Counted from the stretch's first letter, positions 1 through 8,441 are shown. The stretch is DNA of 64,000 bases from an uncultured Acidimicrobiaceae bacterium (GCA_947259275.1 CAMYMH010000008.1:21085-85084); one strand, 5' to 3'. Notes: generated from the sequence alone by a model not told the origin. Program-made: numbers and translations.

Positions 1-1461
1 GCCGTCAACTTCATCACCACGATCTTCACGATGCGCGCCCCGGGCATGACTCTTTTCCGGATGCCCGTGTTCGTGTGGATGCAGCTGGTGGTCGCCTTCT
101 TGCTCGCCTTCTCGTTGCCGCTGGTGACCGTGGGGTTATTCCAGGTCATCCTGGATCGCAACTTCGGAACCTTGTTCTACGACGCCGCCACCGGTGGCGA
201 TCCCGTGCTGTGGCAGCACCTGTTCTGGCTGTTCGGCCATCCCGAGGTCTACATCCTCATCTTGCCGGCCATGGGCATCGTGTCCGAAGTCCTGCCCACC
301 TTCAGCCGCAAGCCGCTGTTCGGATACCAGTTCGTGGTGTTCGCCGGGGCCGCCATCGGCTTTCTCGGGTTCGGGGTGTGGGCCCACCACATGTTCACGG
401 CCGGCCTCGGCCCGGTGGCCGAAACCGCCTTCGGCCTCATGACCATGACGATCGCGGTGCCGACCGGCATCAAGATCTTCAATTGGGTGGGAACCATGTG
501 GGGCGGCAACATCTCGTTCACGACTCCCATGCTGTTTGCGGTCGGCTTTGTAGCGATGTTCACCATTGGCGGGCTCTCCGGTGTCACCCATGCCATCGTG
601 CCGGCCGACGCCCAGCAGCACGACAGCTACTACGTGGTCGCTCACTTCCACTATGTGCTTTTCGGCGGCGCCGTCTTCGGGATCTTCTCCGGCGTCTACT
701 ACTGGTTTGGAAAAGTGTTCGGACGGATGCTGGACGAGACCCTCGGCAAGTGGCATTTCTGGCTCATGCTGATTGGTTTCAACCTGACGTTCGCCCCGAT
801 GCACCTGCTCGGCCTCAACGGGATGCCGCGCCGCATTGCCACTTACGGGGACGGGCTGGGCTGGAACTACTGGAACTTCATTGCCACGGTCGGCTCGTTC
901 ATCATCGCCCTCAGCATCCTGGCATTCCTCGTCAACGCGGTGCGCAGCTACCGGCGCGGCCGGCCGGCCGGACCCGACCCGTGGGACGGGCGGACCCTCG
1001 AGTGGTCGACGTCGTCGCCGCCGGCCGAATACAACTTCGCCGAGGTGCCGGTGGTCGAAGCGATCGACGACTTCTGGTACAAGAAATACGGGGAGGACGA
1101 AGACCATCTACCGGTTCGCCTCGAGACCAACCCACTCGACCCCTCGGCCCTCGAGTCAGACGAGGAGCATCATGTCCACCTGCCATCCCCCTCGTATTAC
1201 CCGATCATGCTGGCCCTCGGCATCGTCACACTCGCCTACGGGTTTCTGTGGATCCCGATCGGGTTTGCCGTCATGGCCATCGGGCTGGTGATCATGCTGT
1301 TGGCCATCTTCGGGTGGGCGCTCGAGGACATCGATCACCCGATGGGTGACGCCGACCACAACGGGGGCGACCACCAGGGTGAAGGGCACGACGACGGCGG
1401 TGGCGACGATGCCGCAGCCGAGCCAATTGGTGCGCTTACCGAAAGCGACGGAGGCGAATAA
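1..1461 (+). CDS. ctaD: Cytochrome c oxidase subunit I, 3' part (5' end outside window)
   Basis: Catalytic core of an aa3/caa3-type haem-copper oxidase in the cytoplasmic membrane, which reduces oxygen to water and pumps protons. The frame is open from base 1, so the N-terminal part of the protein lies before the window; 486 codons are visible. FGHPEVY carries a CuB histidine and the cross-linked tyrosine, WAHHMF the other two CuB histidines, PTGIKIFNW the K-channel lysine, and VAHFHYVLFGG the haem a3 and haem a histidines. After the core comes an extension with two more hydrophobic segments (about bases 1195-1320) and a His/Asp/Gly-rich tail. The stop overlaps the ctaE start by one base (TAATG), so the genes are probably translated together. 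Confidence 0.96.
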   Translation, partial: AVNFITTIFTMRAPGMTLFRMPVFVWMQLVVAFLLAFSLPLVTVGLFQVILDRNFGTLFYDAATGGDPVLWQHLFWLFGHPEVYILILPAMGIVSEVLPTFSRKPLFGYQFVVFAGAAIGFLGFGVWAHHMFTAGLGPVAETAFGLMTMTIAVPTGIKIFNWVGTMWGGNISFTTPMLFAVGFVAMFTIGGLSGVTHAIVPADAQQHDSYYVVAHFHYVLFGGAVFGIFSGVYYWFGKVFGRMLDETLGKWHFWLMLIGFNLTFAPMHLLGLNGMPRRIATYGDGLGWNYWNFIATVGSFIIALSILAFLVNAVRSYRRGRPAGPDPWDGRTLEWSTSSPPAEYNFAEVPVVEAIDDFWYKKYGEDEDHLPVRLETNPLDPSALESDEEHHVHLPSPSYYPIMLALGIVTLAYGFLWIPIGFAVMAIGLVIMLLAIFGWALEDIDHPMGDADHNGGDHQGEGHDDGGGDDAAAEPIGALTESDGGE

Positions 1462-2045
1462 TGGCTGCTGAAGTGGCCCATACCACCACGCCCGAGCTCG
1501 ATATACGCAAGACCGCCATGTGGGCGTTTCTGGCCTCCGAGCTCATGTTCTTCGGTGCCCTCATCTCGACGTTCTTGCTGTACCGGGGGCGAACCAGCGG
1601 CGGTCCCGATGCCAAGGAGCTCTTCGACATTCCGTTCACCTCGGTCAGCTCGTTCGTGCTGCTGATGAGCTCGCTGACGATGGTGCTGGCGCACAACGCC
1701 TGGGAGCGAAACGACCAACGTCAGATGCGCTTGTGGCTCCTGTCGACCGCCGGGCTCGGGTTGGTGTTTCTCGGTGGCCAGTTCTTCGAGTTCTCCACGT
1801 TCGTGCACGAGGGTCTCAAGCTGGACACCAGCCCCTTCGGTTCCAGCTTCTACATGCTGACCGGCTTCCACGGCGCCCACGTTGCCGTCGGGGTGCTGAT
1901 GCTCTCGGCCATGGTGATGATCAGCTACCGGGTCGGGCTGACCAAGTCCCGCGGCATGAACGTCGAGCTGGTGGCGCTCTACTGGCACTTCGTCGACATC
2001 ATCTGGATCGTCATCTTTACCGTCGTCTACCTCTTGCAGGTGTGA
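1461..2045 (+). CDS. ctaE: Cytochrome c oxidase subunit III
   Basis: Membrane subunit III (194 residues) of the haem-copper oxidase, which stabilises the catalytic core. Five hydrophobic segments are visible. The family signature region YWHFVDIIWI lies near the C-terminus, and HGAHVAVG marks the central helices. The length fits the short bacterial form lacking the first two helices. The ATG overlaps the ctaD stop by one base. The gene is followed two bases later by subunit IV, in the usual actinobacterial order I-III-IV. Confidence 0.95.
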   Translation: MAAEVAHTTTPELDIRKTAMWAFLASELMFFGALISTFLLYRGRTSGGPDAKELFDIPFTSVSSFVLLMSSLTMVLAHNAWERNDQRQMRLWLLSTAGLGLVFLGGQFFEFSTFVHEGLKLDTSPFGSSFYMLTGFHGAHVAVGVLMLSAMVMISYRVGLTKSRGMNVELVALYWHFVDIIWIVIFTVVYLLQV

Positions 2046-2047
2046 GC

Positions 2048-2377
2048 ATGGCTGCCGAAACCCCCGCCTCCCAGGAAGCCGAGGAGCACGCCGACCACCT
2101 CAGCCCGGCCAACTACTGGGCGATTGCGCTGTTCCTGGGAATCGTGACCGCGGTTGAGGTAGCGATCACCTATATCCCCGGCTACGACGGCGCGCTCCTG
2201 GTGATTTCGCTGCTGGTGCTCGGCATCGTCAAGTTCCTTACGGTGGTGGCCTTCTTCATGCACCTCAAATACGAGCCGTTCACCATGAACTTCATGTTCT
2301 ATTTCGGCCTGCTCGGTGCCCTGGCATTGTTCATCGCAATGCTGCTGTCTTTCCGGGCTCTGCTCGACACGTTCTGA
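2048..2377 (+). CDS. Cytochrome c oxidase subunit IV (prokaryotic type)
   Basis: Small accessory subunit (109 residues) with three hydrophobic segments and the motif VAFFMHLKYE, which is typical of prokaryotic COX4/CyoD-like subunits. A charged, Glu-rich head of about 20 residues precedes the first membrane helix. The ATG lies two bases after the ctaE stop, and the next gene starts one base after its own stop, so it is embedded in the oxidase operon. Codons upstream of this ATG in the same frame overlap ctaE and are not used. Confidence 0.9.
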   Translation: MAAETPASQEAEEHADHLSPANYWAIALFLGIVTAVEVAITYIPGYDGALLVISLLVLGIVKFLTVVAFFMHLKYEPFTMNFMFYFGLLGALALFIAMLLSFRALLDTF

Positions 2378-2378
2378 C

Positions 2379-3227
2379 ATGAAGCTCCTCGCCCACGTTG
2401 AGGTCGGCGATACCAGCGAGGTGCTGGCCTTCCATCCCCACTGGGACGTCTACCTGCTAATTGCCGCCCTGGCGGTCGGCTTCTACTTCGGGGCGCCCCG
2501 GCTGGCCGCCCGCTACGCCCCGCAGGGGGAGGAGGCGGTCACGGGTCGCCAGAAGTGGCTGTTCGGCGCCGGGCTCCTGGCCTGGGTGGTGGTGAGCACC
2601 TGGCCCTTCCACGACATCGCCGAGAAGAGCCTGTTCACTTTCCACATGATCGAGCACATGACGCTCGCCTGGGTGGTGCCGCCACTGCTGCTGATGGGCT
2701 CGCCCTGGTGGCTGACCCGTCTGCTGGTGCGCCCGATCATGGCCCCGCTGCGATTCCTTACCAAGCCGCTCATCGCCCTCATCATCTTCAACGCGGTGCT
2801 GGCCGCCATCCACGTCCCGCGGGCGGTCGAGCTGATGGTGACCAACGACGTCTTCCACTTCGCCGCCCATTTCGCTCTCATGGCAACGGCCTTCCTGCTG
2901 TGGTGGCCGGTGCTCGGCCCGATCCCCGAGCTGCCCAAACTGACCGCGATGGGTTCCATCGGCTACCTGTTTGCCAACGGCCTGGTTCCCACCATCCCGG
3001 CCAGCTTCCTCACCTTCGCCTCAGACAGCGTCTACCCGGTGTATGACGGGTTCCCCCGGCTGTGGGGGCTCGACGTCATAACCGACCAGACCATCGCCGG
3101 CCTCGTAATGAAGATCGGCGGCGGCCTCCTGCTGTGGGGCGTAATGATCACCATCTACTTCCGATGGTGGCAGGACGAGCAGCGCTACTCCCCGAGCCGC
3201 CCGGAGCGGGTGCCCACGCCTGGCTAG
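2379..3227 (+). CDS. ctaG: Cytochrome c oxidase assembly protein, CtaG (caa3 type)
   Basis: Polytopic membrane protein of 282 residues, similar to the CtaG family needed for maturation of caa3-type oxidase in Gram-positive bacteria. Visible family features are HWDVYLLIA near the N-terminus, WPFHDIAEKSLFTFHMIEHM with clustered histidines, the segment MGSPWW, and FHFAAHFALMATAFLLWWP. The start is one base after the subunit IV stop. The last 20 or so codons are duplicated with only synonymous changes at 3302-3382, after a set of palindromes. The natural 3' end of this gene may therefore have been rearranged. Confidence 0.9.
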   Translation: MKLLAHVEVGDTSEVLAFHPHWDVYLLIAALAVGFYFGAPRLAARYAPQGEEAVTGRQKWLFGAGLLAWVVVSTWPFHDIAEKSLFTFHMIEHMTLAWVVPPLLLMGSPWWLTRLLVRPIMAPLRFLTKPLIALIIFNAVLAAIHVPRAVELMVTNDVFHFAAHFALMATAFLLWWPVLGPIPELPKLTAMGSIGYLFANGLVPTIPASFLTFASDSVYPVYDGFPRLWGLDVITDQTIAGLVMKIGGGLLLWGVMITIYFRWWQDEQRYSPSRPERVPTPG

Positions 3228-3230
3228 AGC

Positions 3231-3294
3231 AGTTGCGAAGCAACTGCCAAGCAGCCTGAAGGGCTGCCGACGCCGGCAGCCCGAAGGGCTGCCG
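3231..3294. repeat. Three consecutive small palindromes between two ctaG 3' ends
   Basis: Three inverted repeats lie in a row: AGTTGC / GCAACT with loop GAA (3231-3245), GCAGCC / GGGCTGC with loop TGAA (3251-3267), and a perfect 9-base arm CGGCAGCCC with loop GAA (3274-3294). They could act as a terminator for the oxidase operon, but there is no T-run. Stems with three-base GAA or TTC loops recur elsewhere in the window, so a dispersed repeat element is equally likely. Confidence 0.75.
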
Positions 3295-3301
3295 ATCACA
3301 C

Positions 3302-3382
3302 ATCTACTTCCGGTGGTGGCAAGACGAACAGCGGTACTCCCCGAGCCGCCCCGAGCGAGTGGGAACGCTGCGGGTTCCTTAG
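3302..3382 (+). pseudogene. Orphan 3' end of a second ctaG copy
   Basis: Read from 3302, this stretch encodes the same residues as the ctaG C-terminus (IYFRWWQDEQRYSPSRPERV) for 20 codons, then ends differently before a TAG. Against ctaG (3147-3227) six codons differ, all at synonymous positions (for example CGA/CGG, CAG/CAA, GAG/GAA, CCG/CCC). That pattern means both versions were under protein-level selection while they diverged. The fragment has no start and cannot be a gene on its own. It is best explained as the tail of an older ctaG allele left behind by recombination or insertion. Confidence 0.8.
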
Positions 3383-3391
3383 GCCAACACC

Positions 3392-3832
3392 TCACTCGAG
3401 CAGGCGAATGAATACGTAGACGCCCTCGAGGAGGCCGAAGGCCGGCCACATGCCCCAGATGATCACCCAGTAGGTGAACGTGTTCTGGCGGAATCCGAGG
3501 TCCCGATCCCAGATGAAGAAGAAAATGGCGGTGTACCAGAAGGGCACCGAGGCGGCCAATGCCAGCAAGAACCCCCACCGCTCGCCCAGGAGCATGCCGA
3601 TGCTGCCTGCCACCTGCAGCGGTGCCCAGAAGAACGGGTCGGCCCAGGCCGAGCCCTGATTGAAGGCGAAGTAGGCCTTGGGGTCGGTTCGCTCAGGGCT
3701 GCCACCGTATACGTTGGTGATGGTCCATTCCCCCCGCGGTTTGATGACGGCCACCAGCTGGAGAGCTCCGAGGAGACCGATGAGCACCAGGCCGGTGACT
3801 GCCACTATCCAGGTGAGAAGCGTTACTTCCAT
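3392..3832 (-). CDS. Unrecognised membrane protein (146 residues)
   Basis: I do not recognise the family. Four hydrophobic segments are visible, with a polar stretch after the first helix (around residues 32-62, Lys-Pro-Arg and Tyr-Gly-Gly rich) and a Trp-rich second half (WADPFFWAPLQ, FFFIWDRDLGF, YWVIIWGMWP). Upstream of the ATG a GGAG sits six bases away, supporting this start. It is the last of four minus-strand membrane-protein genes that may form one transcript. No catalytic motif is evident. Confidence 0.7.
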   Translation of the reverse strand: MEVTLLTWIVAVTGLVLIGLLGALQLVAVIKPRGEWTITNVYGGSPERTDPKAYFAFNQGSAWADPFFWAPLQVAGSIGMLLGERWGFLLALAASVPFWYTAIFFFIWDRDLGFRQNTFTYWVIIWGMWPAFGLLEGVYVFIRLLE

Positions 3833-3851
3833 GCGGTCTCCGGTCGCCGTT

Positions 3852-4286
3852 TCACGTGGTAGGCAAGGCAGTAATCGCGGCCGCGATGGTTATCAGACCC
3901 ATGCCTCCCCAGATGGCGAGAAAGGCGTAGCCGATCCTCACATTGGCCGCCGCCCCGATCCGGAAGCCACGGCGCTGCAAGCTGAAGCGGGTGAAGATCC
4001 CCCTCCCGGCGAAGTACACGTACATGCCACCTCCGACCAGTCCGAAGTAGGCCCAGGCATCGATGTCGACGATCAGCAAAACGCCCGCCAGCAGCATGGT
4101 CCACAGGGTCAGGAAGTCCCAGGCCGCTTCACCTCGAATGTCTGCCCAATAGGGCGGCTCGACGTCCGTCTCAGCCTCAGTCAAAGAGAGCCTTGCGGCG
4201 GTGTCCGGGCTGAGCCAGGAAACCGTCTGTCCGCCCCAACACAACGAAGACAACAGCACAACGACGATGCCCCACCAGAGATGCAT
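3852..4286 (-). CDS. Unrecognised membrane protein (144 residues)
   Basis: Hydrophobic protein with an N-terminal helix (MHLWWGIVVVLLSS), an acidic loop (about residues 28-50), and three more membrane segments separated by a basic stretch (FSLQRRGFR). I chose the ATG at 4286 because the protein then begins directly with the first helix and a GGTGG lies just upstream. An in-frame TTG at 4337 would add 17 residues of ordinary composition. It lies 19 bases before the next minus-strand gene, which suggests an operon. Function unknown. Confidence 0.65.
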   Translation of the reverse strand: MHLWWGIVVVLLSSLCWGGQTVSWLSPDTAARLSLTEAETDVEPPYWADIRGEAAWDFLTLWTMLLAGVLLIVDIDAWAYFGLVGGGMYVYFAGRGIFTRFSLQRRGFRIGAAANVRIGYAFLAIWGGMGLITIAAAITALPTT

Positions 4287-4376
4287 GCCACCACCATTGC
4301 CAAGGTGAGTCAGGGTTGGCAGGGCCAGACGGCCCAAGTCGATAGTTCATCCGTCACCCTGTGGTCGGCCGCTCGC

Positions 4377-4847
4377 CTAGCAACCCGACCGGTTGCCAGT
4401 TTCGGCGATCATCCAATCCGGAAACGGAGAGCTGGCACCTTTGGATGCCAGCACCGCGGCCCGGAGGGCAAAGAACGCCCACGTCACAGGCAGCGCCAGG
4501 GCCCCGAGGTAGGGGAGCACCATGACGCTGGCCCACAACTCGGTGGAGGCTGGGAGGAGCTGTGAGATGGCGGCCGGCAGGCCGATGATGGCGACGGCTG
4601 CCAGGCCGATGCTGGTGAGGAATCGGCAGGCCGCCTCCATGTGGTGATCGATGAACTCGCCCCGGCTGACCCAGCTCCGCTGCATGGCGAGCGGGGTCAG
4701 TACCAGCAGAGACAGGACGATGAGAGTCGCCGGTATCGCCACCGGGTCGCCGCCGGCGTGTACCCAGCGTGCCCCAATGAAGATGGCGGCAATCCCGACC
4801 AGGCCGGACATCGAGTGTCCCGCGGCCGCGCGCAGTTTCGCATCCAT
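4377..4847 (-). CDS. Unrecognised membrane protein (156 residues)
   Basis: Four hydrophobic segments are visible, with short charged loops (SWVSRGEFIDHHMEAACRF between helices 2 and 3). No family motif recognised. It is preceded on the same strand, 55 bases away, by another membrane-protein gene and followed by two more, so the four genes probably share a function or at least a transcript. The neighbouring oxidase genes make a respiratory-membrane link possible, but nothing in the sequence shows it. Confidence 0.65.
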   Translation of the reverse strand: MDAKLRAAAGHSMSGLVGIAAIFIGARWVHAGGDPVAIPATLIVLSLLVLTPLAMQRSWVSRGEFIDHHMEAACRFLTSIGLAAVAIIGLPAAISQLLPASTELWASVMVLPYLGALALPVTWAFFALRAAVLASKGASSPFPDWMIAETGNRSGC

Positions 4848-4902
4848 CGAATCGATATCGGTGAAAAGGCGGACGAACTAGAGGCTTGGTGGACGGCGTT
4901 CC

Positions 4903-5733
4903 CTACTTCCGGTAAGCGGCGATCGAGGCGCCGCCCAGGATGGCGGCGGCGACGACGCTGGCGAGAACGAGTGGGCCGGCCTTGCCGGCTTCCTCAACCG
5001 CCAGCAGCAGCGCCCCGAAGATCACCACCACGATTGCGATGATCACCACCGCCATCAGCGGAATGGATAGAGCCCGGCGGACTGCGCCCATGAACTCGGA
5101 GCGGGTTTCCCAGGTGTGGCCCTCCATTCCAACCACATCGGGCCGCTCAATGAGATGGGTCGAGGCGGCCACAGTCGCTCCGAGGGTCGCTCCTCCTGCC
5201 AGCAGGACCAGCAGGAATCGGAAAATAGGGACTTCGAGGTTGAGCCCGGTGTCCGATCCCAGCCAGGTGGCGGCGAACTGGGCTGCCAGCAGGCCGATGA
5301 TTACTCCGGTTCCGATGCCGTTGGCATAGAGCAGCCGGCTCCTCCCGGCGGTCACGACGGAGTCGTCCACCGTGGTTGGGAGCCAGAGAGTGAGGCCGAC
5401 GGTGATGGCTCCGGCGATGCCGAACCCGACCGCGGCCAGCAAAGAGAGCATGAACAATGGCGTGAGGCTCCAGTCGCCCTCGAACAGCGTGGTGTTGCCG
5501 ATGGTGATGAGCTCCGGCAGGGCCACATCCAGGCCGGTGAACTCGAAGACGGCGTCAACCCTGGCGGTCCCGTCCTCCAGGGAGTTGGCCGACACCCGGT
5601 TCAACAGGAGGGGGGCAAGCAGCACGACCACCGCAATCGCGGCCACGGCGCCGGCCAGCGCGCCGATGACGGTGGTTCGGGATAGGCTCGGGACCGGCCG
5701 GTAATCGGTGGTGGGGCTCACGGGTTCGCTCAC
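4903..5733 (-). CDS. Unrecognised membrane protein (about 276 residues)
   Basis: Pro/Ser/Thr-rich cytoplasmic head of about 20 residues followed by six or so hydrophobic segments. A periplasmic-looking acidic stretch (about residues 50-80) lies between the first two, and the last two helices flank a Glu-Ala linker. The start is the GTG at 5733: a -10-like box TAGTAT ends eight bases upstream, as expected for a leaderless message. The frame stays open to 5856, but the extra 41 residues are Arg-rich and do not look like protein. First gene of a four-gene minus-strand set, divergent from the rml operon. Family not recognised. Confidence 0.65.
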   Translation of the reverse strand: MSEPVSPTTDYRPVPSLSRTTVIGALAGAVAAIAVVVLLAPLLLNRVSANSLEDGTARVDAVFEFTGLDVALPELITIGNTTLFEGDWSLTPLFMLSLLAAVGFGIAGAITVGLTLWLPTTVDDSVVTAGRSRLLYANGIGTGVIIGLLAAQFAATWLGSDTGLNLEVPIFRFLLVLLAGGATLGATVAASTHLIERPDVVGMEGHTWETRSEFMGAVRRALSIPLMAVVIIAIVVVIFGALLLAVEEAGKAGPLVLASVVAAAILGGASIAAYRK

Positions 5734-5741
5734 GAGCGTTG

Positions 5742-5747
5742 ATACTA
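5742..5747 (-). promoter_or_regulatory. Probable leaderless -10 box for the 4903-5733 gene
   Basis: TAGTAT on the minus strand ends eight bases before the GTG at 5733, so transcription would begin at or next to the start codon. No ribosome-binding site is present, which fits leaderless initiation. Confidence 0.5.
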
Positions 5748-5835
5748 CCGATCGAGCCTTCTCGGCTCGGAATCGTCCCGCCCGCATCGCTGGCGGCCAT
5801 CGAAATCGCCTCAAAGCACCGGGTCGGCCGGCCGA

Positions 5836-5863
5836 TTGTGAGAGCAACGGAAGCAAGTACTCT
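5836..5863 (+). promoter_or_regulatory. Probable promoter of the rml operon
   Basis: TTGTGA (5836-5841) and TACTCT (5858-5863) are separated by 16 bases, close to the spacing of a sigma-70-type promoter. Transcription would start near 5870, leaving a leader of about 30 bases with a GGAGG ribosome-binding site at 5891-5895 before the GTG of rmlC. Confidence 0.5.
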
Positions 5864-5899
5864 GAGGCTGAGACAGCTCATCGAACCGACGGAGGCGCG

Positions 5900-6424
5900 G
5901 TGGAGATTCGGCCATCATCAGTTATCGACGGAGTCCAGCACCTGACTCTGGATCAACATTACGACGGCCGCGGCTACTTCATGGAGACGTTCCGGGCCTC
6001 CTGGCTGCCCGAGAGCGACTTCGTCCAAGGTAACACATCGATGTCTGAGGCGGGCGTGTTGCGGGGCCTGCACTATCACACCCGTCAAGAGGATCTGTGG
6101 TTCATACCCTCGGGGGCCGCGCTCGTGACCCTCATCGACTTGCGGGCATCTTCCGCCACCTCCCTCGCCGTCGAGCAATTCGAGCTGTCCGGCCCACAAG
6201 CCGTCTATATCCCCATCGGGGTAGCCCACGGCTTCTATGCCCCGTCCGAGACGCTCATGTCTTATCTGGTTTCCGGCTATTACGACGGCACCGATGAGCT
6301 GGGCGTTCTCTGGAACGATCCTGATCTCGGAATTGAGTGGCCGGTGGCTTCACCAATCGTTTCGGAGCGGGACCAGACCGCCCCCAAGTGGGCGGATGTG
6401 CCCGAGGAGCTTCGGCCTTCGTGA
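5900..6424 (+). CDS. rmlC: dTDP-4-dehydrorhamnose 3,5-epimerase family protein
   Basis: Cupin-fold epimerase (174 residues) of the dTDP-L-rhamnose pathway, converting dTDP-4-keto-6-deoxyglucose to its 3,5-epimer. RGLHYH carries the conserved active-site histidine. The stretch LVSGYYDGTDELGVLWNDP and the downstream GIEWPV match the usual C-terminal signature. The GTG at 5900 is preceded by GGAGG; the open frame further upstream is low quality. It overlaps rmlB by four bases (GTGA) and is the first gene of rmlCBAD. The region around LWFIPSGAALVTLIDLRASS is more divergent than in typical RmlC, so substrate preference could differ. Confidence 0.88.
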   Translation: MEIRPSSVIDGVQHLTLDQHYDGRGYFMETFRASWLPESDFVQGNTSMSEAGVLRGLHYHTRQEDLWFIPSGAALVTLIDLRASSATSLAVEQFELSGPQAVYIPIGVAHGFYAPSETLMSYLVSGYYDGTDELGVLWNDPDLGIEWPVASPIVSERDQTAPKWADVPEELRPS

Positions 6425-7389
6425 GCCGCCGATACCTGGTCACCGGCGGTGCCGGGTTCATCGGCTCCAACTTCATTCGCCGGGTCCTCGAGCACGAGCC
6501 GGACGCCGAGGTAACCAACCTCGATCTACTGACCTATGCCGGCGTCAAGGCAACGGTCGCAGAGTTGGACGCCGCCGACCGGCATACCTTCGTCCTCGGC
6601 GACATCCGTGACACCACCCTCGTCGATCAGCTCATGCCCGGCCACGACGTTGTCGTCAACTTCGCGGCCGAGAGCCACGTCGATCGATCCATCGATGGTC
6701 CCTCCGTGTTTCTCGATACCAACGTCGTCGGGACCGGAGTACTGATAGATTCGGCCCGCCGCCACCGCGTCCCCCGCTTCATCCAGGTTTCGACCGACGA
6801 GGTTTATGGATCGATCTCCGATGGTTTTGCCAGCGAAGACGATCTGCTCGACCCATCCTCGCCGTATTCGGCCTCCAAGGCGGGCGGCGACCTCCTGGTC
6901 GGGTCGTACGCCGTGACCTTCGACTACCCGGCCATCATCACCCGTTGCACCAACAACTACGGGCCGTACCAGTTCCCCGAGAAGGTCATCCCCCTGTTCG
7001 TGACCAACCTGTTCGAGGATCGGCCGGTGCCGCTGTATGGAGACGGATTGAACGAGCGCGACTGGCTGTACGTTGACGACCACTGCTCGGCGCTCCATCT
7101 ACTGGTCGATGTCGGTACCCCGGGTGAGGTCTACAACATCGGCGCAAACGCCCAGGTCTCGAACATCGAACTGACCCACAAGATCCTCGGCTTGCTCGGC
7201 AAGGACGAAAGCTTCATCGAGGCCGTGGCGGACCGGCCCGGCCACGATCGCCGCTATGCCGTCGACTCCTCCAAGATCCGGTCACTCGGGTGGCAGCCGG
7301 CTCACAGTCTCGATGATCGCCTCGGCGACACCATCGATTGGTACCGTTCACGGCACGATTGGTGGCGGCCGCTCAAGGAGGCGCAGTGA
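6421..7389 (+). CDS. rmlB: dTDP-glucose 4,6-dehydratase
   Basis: Extended short-chain dehydrogenase (322 residues) that oxidises and dehydrates dTDP-glucose using bound NAD+. TGGAGFIGS near the N-terminus is the nucleotide-binding loop, and YSASK carries the catalytic Tyr and Lys. NFAAESHVDRSI and TRCTNNYGPYQFPEK are RmlB signatures. The GTG start overlaps the rmlC stop, and a GAGGAG lies about 11 bases upstream. Second gene of the rhamnose operon. Confidence 0.95.
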   Translation: MSRRYLVTGGAGFIGSNFIRRVLEHEPDAEVTNLDLLTYAGVKATVAELDAADRHTFVLGDIRDTTLVDQLMPGHDVVVNFAAESHVDRSIDGPSVFLDTNVVGTGVLIDSARRHRVPRFIQVSTDEVYGSISDGFASEDDLLDPSSPYSASKAGGDLLVGSYAVTFDYPAIITRCTNNYGPYQFPEKVIPLFVTNLFEDRPVPLYGDGLNERDWLYVDDHCSALHLLVDVGTPGEVYNIGANAQVSNIELTHKILGLLGKDESFIEAVADRPGHDRRYAVDSSKIRSLGWQPAHSLDDRLGDTIDWYRSRHDWWRPLKEAQ

Positions 7390-8441
7390 AGGGTGTCGTG
7401 CTGGCGGGAGGAGCGGGCAGCCGGTTGCGCCCGATCACCTTTGCCATGTCCAAGCAGCTGGTGCCGGTCGCCAATCAGCCGATCCTCTTCTACGGCCTGT
7501 ACGACCTTGCCGAGGCAGGCATCACCGACGTTGCCATCATCATTTCCCCGGAAACCGGACAGGAGATCCGCGACGCAGTCGGCGACGGGTCCCGCTTCGG
7601 AATCAAGCCCGAGTTCATCCTGCAGGACAGCCCGGACGGTCTGGCCCACGCCCTCCAGCTCGCCATGCCGTTTGCCGACGGCGACTCGGTCCTCATGTAC
7701 CTGGGCGACAACCTGGTGCGCCAGGGGGTGGCCGATGTGGTTGGTGACTTCGAGGAACACCAGCCGAACGCCCAGATTCTGCTGGCCGAGGTGCCGAACC
7801 CGAGCGCATTTGGAGTCGCCCAGCTCGACGCAGAGGGCCACGTGTACCAGCTGCTCGAAAAGCCGGACAATCCTCCTACCAACCTGGCGCTGGTAGGTGT
7901 CTACCTGTTCGACAACACCGTCCAGCAAGCGCTGGACGCCATCGAGCCGTCAGATCGAGGCGAGCTGGAGATCACCGACGCCATCCAGTACATGATCGAC
8001 TCTGGCAGCCGGGTCCGGGCCTCCATGATCGGTGGCTGGTGGAAGGACACCGGAAAAAAGGAGGATCTCCTTCACGCCAGCGAGCTGGTGCTCGAGAGCC
8101 TTCGTACGTCGTTGAAGGGCCAGGTCATCGACTGCCGGCTGCGCGGAGAGATCCAGGTCGGCGTCGGCTCCAAGCTGGTCGACTGCGACGTCATCGGCCC
8201 GGTGGTGATCGGAAGCAACGTTGAGATCGAGCGGTCCACGATTGGGCCTAACACCACCATCGGAGATGGATGTCGCATCACCGACGCCGTCGTCAGAAAA
8301 TCCATTCTCATGAAGGAAGTCGAGCTCACGCAATGGCGCCTGACCGATTCGCTTGTCGGCCGCCGCGCCTCGATCGGCGGTTCCGCCCCACCGGCCTTCG
8401 TCGAGTTGACGCTCGGTGAGCGATCGGAGATCATCGGCTGA
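7386..8441 (+). CDS. rmlA: Glucose-1-phosphate thymidylyltransferase, long form
   Basis: Nucleotidyltransferase making dTDP-glucose from dTTP and glucose-1-phosphate, the first step of rhamnose precursor synthesis. LAGGAGSRLRPIT is the pyrophosphorylase signature, followed by MSKQLVPVANQPI, a YLGDN metal-binding region and the LEKP motif. With 351 residues it is the long form: after about residue 245 there is a hexapeptide-type left-handed helix (VIGPVVIGSNVEIERSTIG), as in StrD-like and archaeal enzymes and unlike the roughly 290-residue RmlA. GTG start with AAGGAGG upstream, overlapping rmlB by four bases. Confidence 0.93.
   Translation: MKGVVLAGGAGSRLRPITFAMSKQLVPVANQPILFYGLYDLAEAGITDVAIIISPETGQEIRDAVGDGSRFGIKPEFILQDSPDGLAHALQLAMPFADGDSVLMYLGDNLVRQGVADVVGDFEEHQPNAQILLAEVPNPSAFGVAQLDAEGHVYQLLEKPDNPPTNLALVGVYLFDNTVQQALDAIEPSDRGELEITDAIQYMIDSGSRVRASMIGGWWKDTGKKEDLLHASELVLESLRTSLKGQVIDCRLRGEIQVGVGSKLVDCDVIGPVVIGSNVEIERSTIGPNTTIGDGCRITDAVVRKSILMKEVELTQWRLTDSLVGRRASIGGSAPPAFVELTLGERSEIIG

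Noticed and set aside
3231..3294. Palindromes read as a CRISPR-like repeat array
   Set aside because: The units differ in sequence, spacing and length, there are no regular spacers, and no cas gene is present.
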